NCBI GenBank assembly: GCA_947259495.1 | Contig: CAMYLV010000002.1 | Span: forward strand, 1-64,000 | Length of the DNA: 64,000 nucleotides | Direction: 5' to 3' | DNA from: an uncultured Desulfobacterales bacterium | Lineage (GTDB): Bacteria; Desulfobacterota; Desulfobacteria; Desulfobacterales; JAHEIW01 | In this document: one piece after another, positions 1-8,156 of the stretch | Position numbering within the stretch: position 1 is the first letter of the stretch | How the letters are laid out: every line of letters begins with the position of its first letter | The notes under the pieces: model-generated | Database searches by the model: none | What the model was told of the DNA's origin: nothing | Seen by the model: the letters and a program-made list of their open reading frames with translations, nothing else | Program-made: the position numbers and the translations under genes

Positions 1-7
1 GGCATAT

Positions 8-46
8 TTGAATCAAAAGGGGCTGCGGATATGTCCGCAACCCCTT
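8..46 (-). terminator. Rho-independent terminator after tRNA-Val
   Basis: A stem of AAGGGG.TGCGG pairs with CCGCA.CCCCTT around a six-base loop. On the minus strand it is followed by TTTTGATT. It lies just downstream of the minus-strand tRNA-Val, where a transcript end is expected. The T-run is short, so it may terminate only moderately well. Confidence 0.6.
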
Positions 47-54
47 GAATTTTC

Positions 55-130
55 TGGTAGGCGGTACTGGATTTGAACCAGTGACTTCTACCGTGTGAAG
101 GTAGCACTCTCCCGCTGAGTTAACCGCCCA
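55..130 (-). tRNA. tRNA-Val (anticodon CAC)
   Basis: Read on the minus strand, this folds as a 76-base cloverleaf with the 3' CCA encoded. The acceptor stem TGGGCGG pairs with CCGCCTA (one G-U pair). The anticodon stem CTACC/GGTAG encloses the loop TTCACAC, giving anticodon CAC, which reads the valine codon GUG. The T-arm carries GGTTCAAATCC. It is the last gene of the minus-strand scpA-scpB side and is followed by its own hairpin. Confidence 0.93.
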
Positions 131-132
131 TA

Positions 133-325
133 TTTTGCATGAAAATTAATGAGAAGTTGTTGTTTGAGACTTTCATCTGCTGCGTTATTAAGGTCGAGGC
201 ATAGTTCACTATAGCCTCGCCCTTAAATGTCCCGTTCCGTTGGATGACGCATCTGATTCTTTAACATTAAGGTGCGCCTCCTTGCATATGAAAGCCTCCG
301 ACTCGTGCAAGATCCAAAATCATTT
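133..325. repeat. Repeat family B, shortened copy B1
   Basis: This shares the left end (TTGCATGAAAATTAATG), a central hairpin and the right part (AGGTGCGCCTCCTTGCATATG) with the full copy at 38182-38484, but lacks much of the left-centre. The hairpin here is CGAGGC-ATAGT...ACTAT-GCCTCG, where other copies have CGAAGC/GCTTCG, so one base pair has changed on both sides. It fills the gap between tRNA-Val and scpB and has no reading frame. Confidence 0.8.
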
Positions 326-382
326 ATTCAATAAAGAATTGTTGGTACCCAAGTCAAGCGATTTTTGAAACATCCCTAAACA

Positions 383-1048
383 TTAGGATTCAGACGGCGA
401 CGGTTCTTTAGATACTGAATCCGTATCATCAGTGCTTTCCGGCTGCGGCTGGATTTGTTCCTGATCTTCACTATCTTCGGTCTCCAGTTGATCGTCTCCG
501 GCAGTTTCAGACATCTCCTCCGATAACGTGGTGCCGAATTCTTCAATTTCTTTTGGCGTCGGCAGGTCTTTGAGATTTTTAAGCCCAAATACCTCCAAAA
601 ACCGTTTGGTTGTGGCATAGATCAACGGTCGCCCGGGAATTTCTTTGCGGCCCAGCACCCGAATGAATTTTCGTTCTAAAAGCACTCGCAACACGCCACC
701 GCAATCAACACCACGCAGCTGCTCAATATCGCTGCGGATGACCGGTTGTTTGTAGGCGATGATAGCCAATGTCTCCAAAGCTGCTTTACTCAGGCGCTGC
801 GGCTTGGGCTGCAGCAGGCGCTTGATCCATTCCATGTACTCAGGGCGGGAGCGAATTTGATATCCGCCGGCAACCTGGTTCAGGTAAAAACCGCCCAGAC
901 GCGTTTCGTAATCTACAGTCAACTCTTCAAGGGCCGCCCGCAGCGCTTTGGCCTCCGCACCGGAAATGATCTGTTTCAAGCGCTCAATCGTTAAAGGCTC
1001 ATCGGCTACAAACAGTAAACTTTCAATAATATTTTTTAGATCGTCCAT
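383..1048 (-). CDS. scpB: Segregation and condensation protein B
   Basis: ScpB is the kleisin-binding partner in the Smc-ScpA-ScpB condensin that compacts and separates sister chromosomes. The 221-residue product has two winged-helix domains (about residues 1-75 and 80-165), with family-typical stretches such as LSKAALETLAIIAYKQP and IEQLRGVDCGGVL. The last 50 residues are a Glu/Asp/Ser-rich tail that is probably disordered and longer than the minimal family fold. The start codon overlaps the scpA stop in a TAATG arrangement, so the two are very likely translationally coupled. Identification is secure; the role of the acidic tail is unknown. Confidence 0.95.
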   Translation of the reverse strand: MDDLKNIIESLLFVADEPLTIERLKQIISGAEAKALRAALEELTVDYETRLGGFYLNQVAGGYQIRSRPEYMEWIKRLLQPKPQRLSKAALETLAIIAYKQPVIRSDIEQLRGVDCGGVLRVLLERKFIRVLGRKEIPGRPLIYATTKRFLEVFGLKNLKDLPTPKEIEEFGTTLSEEMSETAGDDQLETEDSEDQEQIQPQPESTDDTDSVSKEPSPSES

Positions 1049-1764
1049 TAGACATAAAAAAGGCGCATGACGCCGGTTTGTGTATGTTGAGCAAGGCGAA
1101 TCAATGCCAGTTTGACCATTTCCAAAATGGCCAGAAAAGTCACAATGACCTCACTTTTATCGGGTTGTTCCGAAAATAATTGATCGAAGGTTACCGAACC
1201 CTGGGCTTCCAGTATATCGGCAATCTGGGTTATCCTTTCTTTAACAGATATTTTATCGGGCGTAAATTCCATCTGATGATCGCCGGGGATTTTTGCCAGA
1301 ATTTTCTGAAAGGCGTCAATGAGTTCAAAAAGACCGACTTTGATATAGGCCTCTTGCTGCCCGGCTAAAAATTCCTGACGATCACTGCTGCGGACGAATG
1401 TTTCTTCACCCAGAAGATGTCTTTCAGATAGCTGCTCAGCGGCAGATTTCATCTGAAGGTATTCGATAAGCGGTTTGATGATTTCCTGGCGTGGATCGTC
1501 CTCTTCTTCCTGGTCAGCGGATGCTGGCAGCAACATCCGCGATTTAATCTGGGTTAAGGTGGACGCCATGACAATAAAATCTCCGGCGAAGTCAATATTC
1601 ATGATCTTCATCCACTCCAGGTATTGCAGATACTGCTCGGTGACCATGGCGATGGGGATGTCATAGATATCCAATTCATTTTTTTTGATCAAATGAACCA
1701 GAAGGTCCATCGGCCCTTCAAAAATATTTTCCAGCTGAACTTTGTAAATTTTTTCCTGCATCAA
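1048..1764 (-). CDS. scpA: Segregation and condensation protein A
   Basis: ScpA is the kleisin subunit that bridges the Smc heads and binds ScpB. The 238-residue protein has the N-terminal family signature FEGPMDLLVHLIKKNELDI at about residues 15-33, a charged middle (DQEEEDDP, near residue 85), and a C-terminal winged-helix region (about 180-238) of the kind that contacts the Smc head. Length is normal. It starts 9 bases after the trpS stop, which points to one transcript running trpS-scpA-scpB. The trpS-scpA-scpB order is a common arrangement in related bacteria. Confidence 0.95.
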   Translation of the reverse strand: MMQEKIYKVQLENIFEGPMDLLVHLIKKNELDIYDIPIAMVTEQYLQYLEWMKIMNIDFAGDFIVMASTLTQIKSRMLLPASADQEEEDDPRQEIIKPLIEYLQMKSAAEQLSERHLLGEETFVRSSDRQEFLAGQQEAYIKVGLFELIDAFQKILAKIPGDHQMEFTPDKISVKERITQIADILEAQGSVTFDQLFSEQPDKSEVIVTFLAILEMVKLALIRLAQHTQTGVMRLFYV

Positions 1765-1773
1765 GATACGCTT

Positions 1774-2760
1774 CTATATTTTTATTGCAGCCCTCACAGA
1801 TTCCATGGTGGACCGGGCTGTTTTTCTGGCTCTGCCACATCCGTCGGCCATAATCTCATCAACCTGATGCGGGTGTGCTTCATAATAGGCGCGTTTTTCG
1901 CGTATGGGTTCCAGAGCCTTGCTTAAGTTGAGCGCCATTTTCTTTTTACATTCCACACAGCCTATTTGCGCCGAGCGGCAATCTCGGTCAATCTCTTTGG
2001 CCTCAGCGGCCGGCGTGTACCATTTATGAAAATCAAAAACGTTGCATACATCCGGGTTGCCGGGGTCACTGCGCCGGGCGCGCTGAGGATCAGTGATCAT
2101 TTGGGAAACCTTGGTGCTGATTTGTTCGGGCGTATCTGACAAAAAAATGGCGTTGTCATAGCTTTTGCTCATTTTGCGTCGATCCATACCTAATATCTTT
2201 GGCGTTTCGGTTAAAATCACTTTGGGTTCCGGGAAGACGTCGCCGTACAAATAGTTAAACCGCCTGGCGATTTCACGGGTAATTTCAACATGGGGCGCCT
2301 GGTCGACGCCGACCGGCACGCCATACGGCTTGTACATGATAATATCAGCAGCTTGCAGGATCGGATATCCCAGAAAGCCGAAATTGGACAGATCCTTGTT
2401 GCTGATTTGGGCGATCTGCTCTTTATATGTTGGATTGCGTTCCAGCCAGGACACCGGAGTGATCATGCCCAGTATCAGATACAGCTCTGCGTGCTCTTTG
2501 ATTTCAGATTGCACAAAGAGGGTGCTTTTTTCCGGTGTCAAACCGGTGCTAAGCCAGTCGATCATGATTTCTTTTCGATAACGCTCAATCAAGGCCGTAT
2601 TTTCATAATCACTGGTTAACGCGTGCCAATCGGCGATAAAATAGAAACACTCGTATTCATCCTGCAACTTTACCCAGTTAGCCAGGGCGCCGAGTAAATT
2701 GCCCAAATGCAGGGGTCCGGTTGGGCGCATGCCGCTCAAAATTCGCTTCTTTCGGCTCAT
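1774..2760 (-). CDS. trpS: Tryptophanyl-tRNA synthetase
   Basis: This class I aminoacyl-tRNA synthetase charges tRNA-Trp with tryptophan using ATP in the cytoplasm. The 328-residue product has the HIGH-type motif as PLHLGN near residue 16 and the KMSKS loop as RRKMSKSYDN near residue 195, and ends in the usual helical tail. Length fits the bacterial family. It contains CECKKKMALNL-type cysteines near residue 265 (CVECKKK, plus an upstream Cys), suggesting a possible metal-binding cysteine cluster seen in some bacterial TrpS. It is followed closely by scpA and preceded by a palindromic element that separates it from the M50 protease gene. Confidence 0.96.
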   Translation of the reverse strand: MSRKKRILSGMRPTGPLHLGNLLGALANWVKLQDEYECFYFIADWHALTSDYENTALIERYRKEIMIDWLSTGLTPEKSTLFVQSEIKEHAELYLILGMITPVSWLERNPTYKEQIAQISNKDLSNFGFLGYPILQAADIIMYKPYGVPVGVDQAPHVEITREIARRFNYLYGDVFPEPKVILTETPKILGMDRRKMSKSYDNAIFLSDTPEQISTKVSQMITDPQRARRSDPGNPDVCNVFDFHKWYTPAAEAKEIDRDCRSAQIGCVECKKKMALNLSKALEPIREKRAYYEAHPHQVDEIMADGCGRARKTARSTMESVRAAIKI

Positions 2761-2792
2761 GTAATCCGTCCTTGCGAAAGATTAAGTCAATG

Positions 2793-2940
2793 TAGAAGCA
2801 ATTTCAAAAATCGTAGATCACGTCCAAGGGCAAGGCGAAAACCGATTTAAAAGTGGAGCATACACGTCAGTATTCGAGCATTTTGAATCGGTTTTTAACA
2901 CAGCCCTTGGGCGTTAGATGCAGTTTTGAAATTGCTTCTA
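2793..2940. repeat. Palindromic element D (long imperfect hairpin)
   Basis: The outer arms TAGAAGCAATTTCAAAA and TTTTGAAATTGCTTCTA are exact complements. Inside them lie a second helix (CCAAGGGC with GCCCTTGG) and a third (AAAACCGATT with AATCGGTTTT). The whole 148 bp can therefore fold into one long interrupted hairpin. It fills the gap between trpS and the M50 gene. Its right end supplies the TAG stop codon of the M50 gene. Confidence 0.85.
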
Positions 2941-3612
2941 AGGTCCCAGTAAAAAATCCAGCATCGGTTCCAATAAAAAGGCCATCAGCCGGCCCAGTGG
3001 TCCGGTGATCAGCAGCACAAATATGATAATCATGCCAAAGCGCTCCAGACGCGCATAGGGTATCCGCAGCGCTGCAGGCAACAGCATAGCCACGATACGG
3101 CTGCCGTCCAGCGGCGGTATGGGGATCAGGTTAAACAAGGCCAAAACACAGTTAATGATGACACTGTATGTGAGCAACTGTAAAAGAATAGCGGCCGGCA
3201 GCCCGAGCTGCGACTGCGCCCAGGTGGCCTCTGTAGCTGCTATCATCTGAAAGAGCGCTGCGGAGATGACCGCAAGGAGCATATTGGTCAACACACCGGC
3301 CGACGCTACCCATATCGTTCCTTTGCGTAATTCGCGCAAATTGGCGAAATTAACGGGCACCGGTTTGGCATAGCCGAAAATTATCGGCGATCCGGACATC
3401 TTCAAGATGACCGGCAAAAGAAACGATCCGAAAAGGTCAAGATGTTTAATCGGGTTTAACGTCAAACGACCGGCCAGACGGGCAGTCGGGTCGCCCATTC
3501 TATCGGCGACATATCCGTGCGCCACTTCGTGCAACACCACTGCCACGACCAATGGCAAAATCATCAAGATGAATTGAAGAACAGCAAAATTACCGATCAT
3601 AATTTCTGGCAA
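2938..3612 (-). CDS. Site-2-protease family (M50) membrane metalloprotease
   Basis: This is a small intramembrane zinc metalloprotease of the M50 family (YwhC/Rip type without a PDZ domain). The zinc motif HEVAH is at residues 28-32, within a hydrophobic segment, and the third ligand region appears as NLIPIPPLDGS near residue 161, matching the NPDG element. About five to six membrane segments are visible across 224 residues. Its substrate cannot be read from the sequence. Its 5' end overlaps the preceding nucleotidyltransferase gene by 23 bases, indicating coupled expression. The stop codon lies inside the end of palindromic element D, so the native C-terminus may have been altered. Confidence 0.9.
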   Translation of the reverse strand: MPEIMIGNFAVLQFILMILPLVVAVVLHEVAHGYVADRMGDPTARLAGRLTLNPIKHLDLFGSFLLPVILKMSGSPIIFGYAKPVPVNFANLRELRKGTIWVASAGVLTNMLLAVISAALFQMIAATEATWAQSQLGLPAAILLQLLTYSVIINCVLALFNLIPIPPLDGSRIVAMLLPAALRIPYARLERFGMIIIFVLLITGPLGRLMAFLLEPMLDFLLGP

Positions 3613-6262
3613 AATCCAGTTCGTCTCTTTTTGTTTTGAGCTTGCCGTTTAATTTGGCATCCAGGGCGGCCTGAAAAATTTCCCGATAAATCGGTCCGGG
3701 TTTCACGCCCATCTTGATCAGATCTTTGCCCCTGATCGATACCCGCACTTTTCGCAGGCCGGTATAATAGTGCGATATTGCTTTTTTAACTGCGTTTTGC
3801 TGGGTGATCGCCATCATGAACAATATCAACTCGGTCCGGAATTCGGAGAGCTTGCGGTAAAGCGCGTTATTGGGCAGCGGCAGATTCCGCACCAGCTCCA
3901 ATACGCATTTTTCGGCCGCAAATCGTTCTTTGCAAAATATTTTCCAATAGCGCGGTGCCAGCTCAAAACGGTTGCATATTTCGTCTGATCGCTGCGGATC
4001 GCAGGTGTGAATCAGGCCCAAAAAATAAACGACCCATTTCATATAGGATTCGTCTAAAAAAAGCAAATCATGCCAGGCCAGAGCCTGTTTGGCCGAATTT
4101 AAGACAGATATCAAGCGTTTGTCTAGTTCAATCGAAGGGTGTATAAACTTGAGCAGATCAAAGTCATTGAGCCGGATAATTGCGGGTACCGGATTGTCTT
4201 CCTGCAGGATTTGTTTCAATTCGGTTAGAACTCGGCGTCCGCTGAGCCCCCGAAAGAAGTTCATGTTGACTGCATTTTCGACAAGTCGTTTTGTCAATTT
4301 ACCGATAGTAAACCCAAAGCGCTGCTCGAACCGAATGGCTCGGAAAACCCGGGTGGGATCTTCCACGAAGCTCAAGTTGTGCAACACGCGAATGATTTTT
4401 TCTTTCAGATCTTTGCGTGCTGAGAAAAAATCGATCAGGGTACCGAATTTTTCACTGTTAAGCTGAATCGCCAGCGTGTTGATGGTGAAGTCCCGCCGGA
4501 ACAGATCCAGCTTTATGGAACTCATTTCTACAATCGGCAGCGCGGCTGGAAACTTATAGTACTCCAATCTGGCTGAAGCCACATCAATTTTAAATCCATC
4601 CTCAAAAATGATCACGGCGGTGCCAAATTTTTCATAGGTATGGATCCGCGCCTTCTGCAATTTAGCGTATGTTTTGGCAAAGGCGATACCATCTCCCTCG
4701 ATGACGATATCGACGTCTTCATCGGAGCGGTAAAGGAAAAGGTCGCGTACAAATCCGCCCACCACATATGCGCCGTATCCGCATTCATCTGCAACCTCAC
4801 CAATGGTCTTAAGGATGTTCAATAATCGCCGGCTAAGTCTTTCTGTCAGAAATTTGACAACGTTTCGTGTTTGGGCATGTGTGGGTTCTCGCAGCGGGTC
4901 CGGTAAACCGGTTGAATCTTTTTTAGACTGGCGGACCAGGATGTTCAGCAAGTCGGTTCGGGTGATGACGCCGGCAATTATGGAATTGTCGATTACGGGT
5001 AAGACGCGCTGTTTGTTTTCAATGATTTTTTCCTGAACTTCGTTCAGATCGGCATCTGGCTCAACGGTTGCCAGTTCAGTGGTCATGTATTCTTTTACCG
5101 GAACCGACTCCAGTTTGTGATACAATGCCTTTTCAATCACCTGTCGGGTGATATAGCCGCAAAGTTTATCCTGCCCGTTCCGGTTTTCAGTGACCAGAAG
5201 GGCATTGATGTTGTACCGGGTCAATAAATCATTGGCAGCCTTGCACGACACCTCATTTCCAACAGTGATGGCCGGTGATGACATTAGGTTTTTGGCCTGA
5301 CGCTGGGCTTTGACCTTGTTGTACAGAAGCTCTACGAGTTTGTTTTCAACCTGTGCCAGGGTATCGCCCTTTATCGATGCAGAGGCGGCATACGCGTGTC
5401 CGCCGCCACCCAAAGGGGATATAATGGTGCCCACATCGACATCATTAATTCGGCTGCGGGCGACAACATAAATTTTATCTTCCATCCGGCCAATGGCAAA
5501 GAGAGCGTCCAGATTTTCCATTTTTACCATTTTTTGGACCAAAAACGCGAAATCAGGCATGTATTTTTCGGTGGTCACCATCGTGACCACCACCTCGATG
5601 CCGTTGACATTATAACGCGTAGCGGATTGAATCATATCATTTAGTAAACTCACCTGCTCGGGGCTTAACTCTCTGGCAATCAGATCTGAAACCACATTCA
5701 GGTTTGCCCCTTTGGACAGTAGAAACGCCGCGGCTTTAAAATCCTGCTCGGTTGTGGACGGAAAGGTAAATGAACCTGTATCCTCATAGATCCCTAAGCA
5801 CATAATGGTGGCTTCATCGGCACTGATCTCAATGCCTTTTTGAGCAATAATTTCGACAAGCAACGTTACGTTAGCCCCGCTCAAGCGATGAACCTCGATA
5901 GCACCCTTGATATCCTTATCCGTAGCGGGATGATGGTCGTAGATGTGAATATCAAGGTCTTTGCGTTTTAAAAGCTTGATCAGTTTACCGATGCGTTTCG
6001 GCTGGCGGGTATCTACCAGCACGAGCCGTTTGACTTTGGCAAAGTCGATCTGCCCGATATCGGTCATGTTAAATAGATATGCCATTGAATTGATAAAGAA
6101 ATTTTTCAGATTTTTTTCCTGAGAGCCTGGAAATACCACCAGTGCTTCTGGATACAGCTTCTGCGCCGCCAGCATAGAAGCCAGTGCATCAAAATCAGCA
6201 TTCACATGGGTTGTAACGATAGTCAGGCCCTCGGCCCTTTGCTTTTGTTTCTTTGGTACCAT
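3590..6262 (-). CDS. DHH/CBS/tRNA nucleotidyltransferase (poly(A) polymerase family) fusion
   Basis: Three modules are seen in 890 residues. First is a DHH/DHHA1 phosphoesterase-like domain (about 10-310; THVNADFDAL near 18, DHHPA near 110, GGGGHAYAAS near 290). Second is a pair of CBS domains (about 320-440). Third is a class II nucleotidyltransferase of the tRNA CCA/poly(A) polymerase family (about 470-880; YVVGGFVRDL and DEDVDIVIEGDG near 500-525, RDFTINTLAI, PTRVFRAIRF). The same architecture is known for the A-adding tRNA nucleotidyltransferase of Aquifex, where CC addition is done by a separate enzyme. A-adding tRNA 3'-end maturation or repair is therefore the best guess. The CBS pair suggests adenine-nucleotide sensing. 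It heads the minus-strand cluster. Confidence 0.9.
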   Translation of the reverse strand: MVPKKQKQRAEGLTIVTTHVNADFDALASMLAAQKLYPEALVVFPGSQEKNLKNFFINSMAYLFNMTDIGQIDFAKVKRLVLVDTRQPKRIGKLIKLLKRKDLDIHIYDHHPATDKDIKGAIEVHRLSGANVTLLVEIIAQKGIEISADEATIMCLGIYEDTGSFTFPSTTEQDFKAAAFLLSKGANLNVVSDLIARELSPEQVSLLNDMIQSATRYNVNGIEVVVTMVTTEKYMPDFAFLVQKMVKMENLDALFAIGRMEDKIYVVARSRINDVDVGTIISPLGGGGHAYAASASIKGDTLAQVENKLVELLYNKVKAQRQAKNLMSSPAITVGNEVSCKAANDLLTRYNINALLVTENRNGQDKLCGYITRQVIEKALYHKLESVPVKEYMTTELATVEPDADLNEVQEKIIENKQRVLPVIDNSIIAGVITRTDLLNILVRQSKKDSTGLPDPLREPTHAQTRNVVKFLTERLSRRLLNILKTIGEVADECGYGAYVVGGFVRDLFLYRSDEDVDIVIEGDGIAFAKTYAKLQKARIHTYEKFGTAVIIFEDGFKIDVASARLEYYKFPAALPIVEMSSIKLDLFRRDFTINTLAIQLNSEKFGTLIDFFSARKDLKEKIIRVLHNLSFVEDPTRVFRAIRFEQRFGFTIGKLTKRLVENAVNMNFFRGLSGRRVLTELKQILQEDNPVPAIIRLNDFDLLKFIHPSIELDKRLISVLNSAKQALAWHDLLFLDESYMKWVVYFLGLIHTCDPQRSDEICNRFELAPRYWKIFCKERFAAEKCVLELVRNLPLPNNALYRKLSEFRTELILFMMAITQQNAVKKAISHYYTGLRKVRVSIRGKDLIKMGVKPGPIYREIFQAALDAKLNGKLKTKRDELDFARNYDR

Positions 6263-6777
6263 CCGTCAGTCGGTTTTGGATTTCTTTAAGATGTTGAAAA
6301 TAAATCAAATTTTTATTTTTTAGACGGTATCACAATAAGCCCCAGATTGCCAACGAGATTTCTCGGTTTGCCGGGAGGTTTATTGACAACTATTTGAAAT
6401 CGTTGTAATATTAACATGATGACGTTGACTCGAAAAATTCGGATAGCTCGGTGATGCGGCTCATTCAGTCTGCTGGTGCTGGCGAAAACGGTTGTATTTC
6501 GCACCGCGCCAATAAAAATCTTAAGTTTGCAACTTGATAAGCCGATATACATTCTGCAACTCAGTCTGTCCGTTATCCCGTTTACAAACTGTGCAATTCT
6601 AACGATTTGGCGGACTGAGCGCTGCTCTGTCCCAAGATATACAAAAATCAGATGTCAAATTATTGGTTCTGATTTGACAAATAGGATAATAAAACAACCA
6701 GAGACTTTTGCATCCTGACGACCTAGCAATGCCATTTGCTGGTCTGGAGCGTTTTAAACGAATATGGAGGCTCGATC
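6263..6777. other. Intergenic region between divergent fusion gene and pilC
   Basis: This 515-base stretch has no convincing gene. It holds one strong sigma-70-like promoter pointing toward pilC (listed separately), about 365 bases before the pilC start. The transcribed leader would therefore be long. No known riboswitch fold or small-RNA family was recognised in it. Confidence 0.5.
6383..6411 (+). promoter_or_regulatory. Sigma-70-type promoter upstream of pilC
   Basis: A perfect -35 box TTGACA (6383-6388) is followed by a 17-base spacer and the -10 box TAATAT (6406-6411, five of six consensus bases). Transcription would start near 6418 and run into pilC with a leader of about 360 bases. Another possibility is that it drives an unrecognised small RNA. 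Confidence 0.6.
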
Positions 6778-7986
6778 ATGCCAGTTTATCAATGGGTAGG
6801 TACCAATAAAAAGAAAGAAACCCGAAAAGGCGAAATGCAAGCTGCCAATGAAGCAGTGGTTCGTTCCAATCTGGTGCGGCTTCGAATTACGCCTACTAAA
6901 ATAAAAAAGAAGCCCAAAGACTTGTTTGAAAACGTTTCCTGGCTGCAACCAGCGGTCAGAGAAAAAGATATCATTCTTTTTGCCCGTCAATTCTCCACAA
7001 TGATCGATGCGGGGCTTCCCATTATCCAATGCCTGGAAATACTCCATAACCAGCAAAATAATAAGACCTTTAAACGCATGATCAAAGAGATTAAAGAAAA
7101 GGTCGAGGGCGGTGCGACGCTTGCCGAGGCGTTGAAGCGATTTCCAAAGCATTTTGATGATCTCTTTGTCAACATGATCGCAGCCGGTGAGGCCGGTGGT
7201 ATCTTAGATGCCATCTTAAGACGTCTGGCCGCCTATATGGAAAAAGCCGCCAAACTCAAATCCCAAGTCAAAGGCGCAATGACCTATCCCATCGTAACCT
7301 TGCTTATTGCCGTTGTCGTGCTGGCTGTTATTCTGGTCTTTGTTATCCCGGTTTTTGAAGAAATGTTCGCTGATTTTGGTGGTGAATTGCCCGTACCCAC
7401 CCAAATTGTGGTCACAGCCAGTGAGATCGTAAAGAGTAAGATTATATATATCATCATCGGGCTCGTCATTTTTGCGTTTGCTTTCCGAAAAGCGTATAAA
7501 ACCGAAAAAGGACAGGATATAGTCGATAATCTCGTATTGAAAATTCCCGTCTTCGGTGAACTGCTGCGCAAGGTAGCTGTTGCAAAATTTACCCGTACCA
7601 TGGGGACCATGCTTTCCAGTGGAGTAGCTATCCTGGAGGCACTTGATATTGTTGCCAAGACGGCCGGAAACCGGACGATCGAAAAAGCCGTGTATGATGT
7701 CCGATCCGGTATTGCTGAAGGCCGCACCATGGCCGATCCATTGCAGGAAGCCGGTGTTTTCCCGGCGATGGTGTGCCAGATGATTTCTGTGGGCGAATCC
7801 ACTGGAGCGTTGGACGCCATGTTGGAGAAAATCGCCGACTTTTATGATGAAGAAGTTGACCAGGCAGTTGAAAACATGACCGCGTTGATTGAACCGTTTA
7901 TGCTCGTATTTTTAGGGACAACGATTGGCGGGCTGGTGGTCGCCATGTATCTGCCGATTTTCAAGATGGCCGGCGCCATTCAATAA
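6778..7986 (+). CDS. pilC: Type IV pilus/type II secretion inner-membrane protein PilC (GspF family)
   Basis: PilC/GspF is the polytopic platform protein of the inner membrane that couples the assembly ATPase to pilin polymerisation. The product (402 residues) has two tandem GspF domains: about residues 65-190 (FARQFSTMIDAGLPIIQCL) and 270-395 (FTRTMGTMLSSGVAILEAL), each followed by hydrophobic segments. The ATG at 6778 was chosen over an in-frame one at 6736 because a GGAGG sits just upstream and the N-terminus MPVYQWVG matches the family. No other pilus genes are adjacent except the histidine kinase that follows. Confidence 0.93.
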   Translation: MPVYQWVGTNKKKETRKGEMQAANEAVVRSNLVRLRITPTKIKKKPKDLFENVSWLQPAVREKDIILFARQFSTMIDAGLPIIQCLEILHNQQNNKTFKRMIKEIKEKVEGGATLAEALKRFPKHFDDLFVNMIAAGEAGGILDAILRRLAAYMEKAAKLKSQVKGAMTYPIVTLLIAVVVLAVILVFVIPVFEEMFADFGGELPVPTQIVVTASEIVKSKIIYIIIGLVIFAFAFRKAYKTEKGQDIVDNLVLKIPVFGELLRKVAVAKFTRTMGTMLSSGVAILEALDIVAKTAGNRTIEKAVYDVRSGIAEGRTMADPLQEAGVFPAMVCQMISVGESTGALDAMLEKIADFYDEEVDQAVENMTALIEPFMLVFLGTTIGGLVVAMYLPIFKMAGAIQ

Positions 7987-8156
7987 TCTCGCTGATTTGT
8001 CCGAGCTTGGAGCGGACACATCTCTTTTTTGATATCGCTTGTTTGGCTAAAACCCTTCTTTTGTGATACAACTCATTTGGGAGCAGAGGCTGAACTGCGG
8101 CCCCATATCTTAAAACACCTTTCAGAGTATTCATTTGAAGAGCTGCCTGTTTACCC

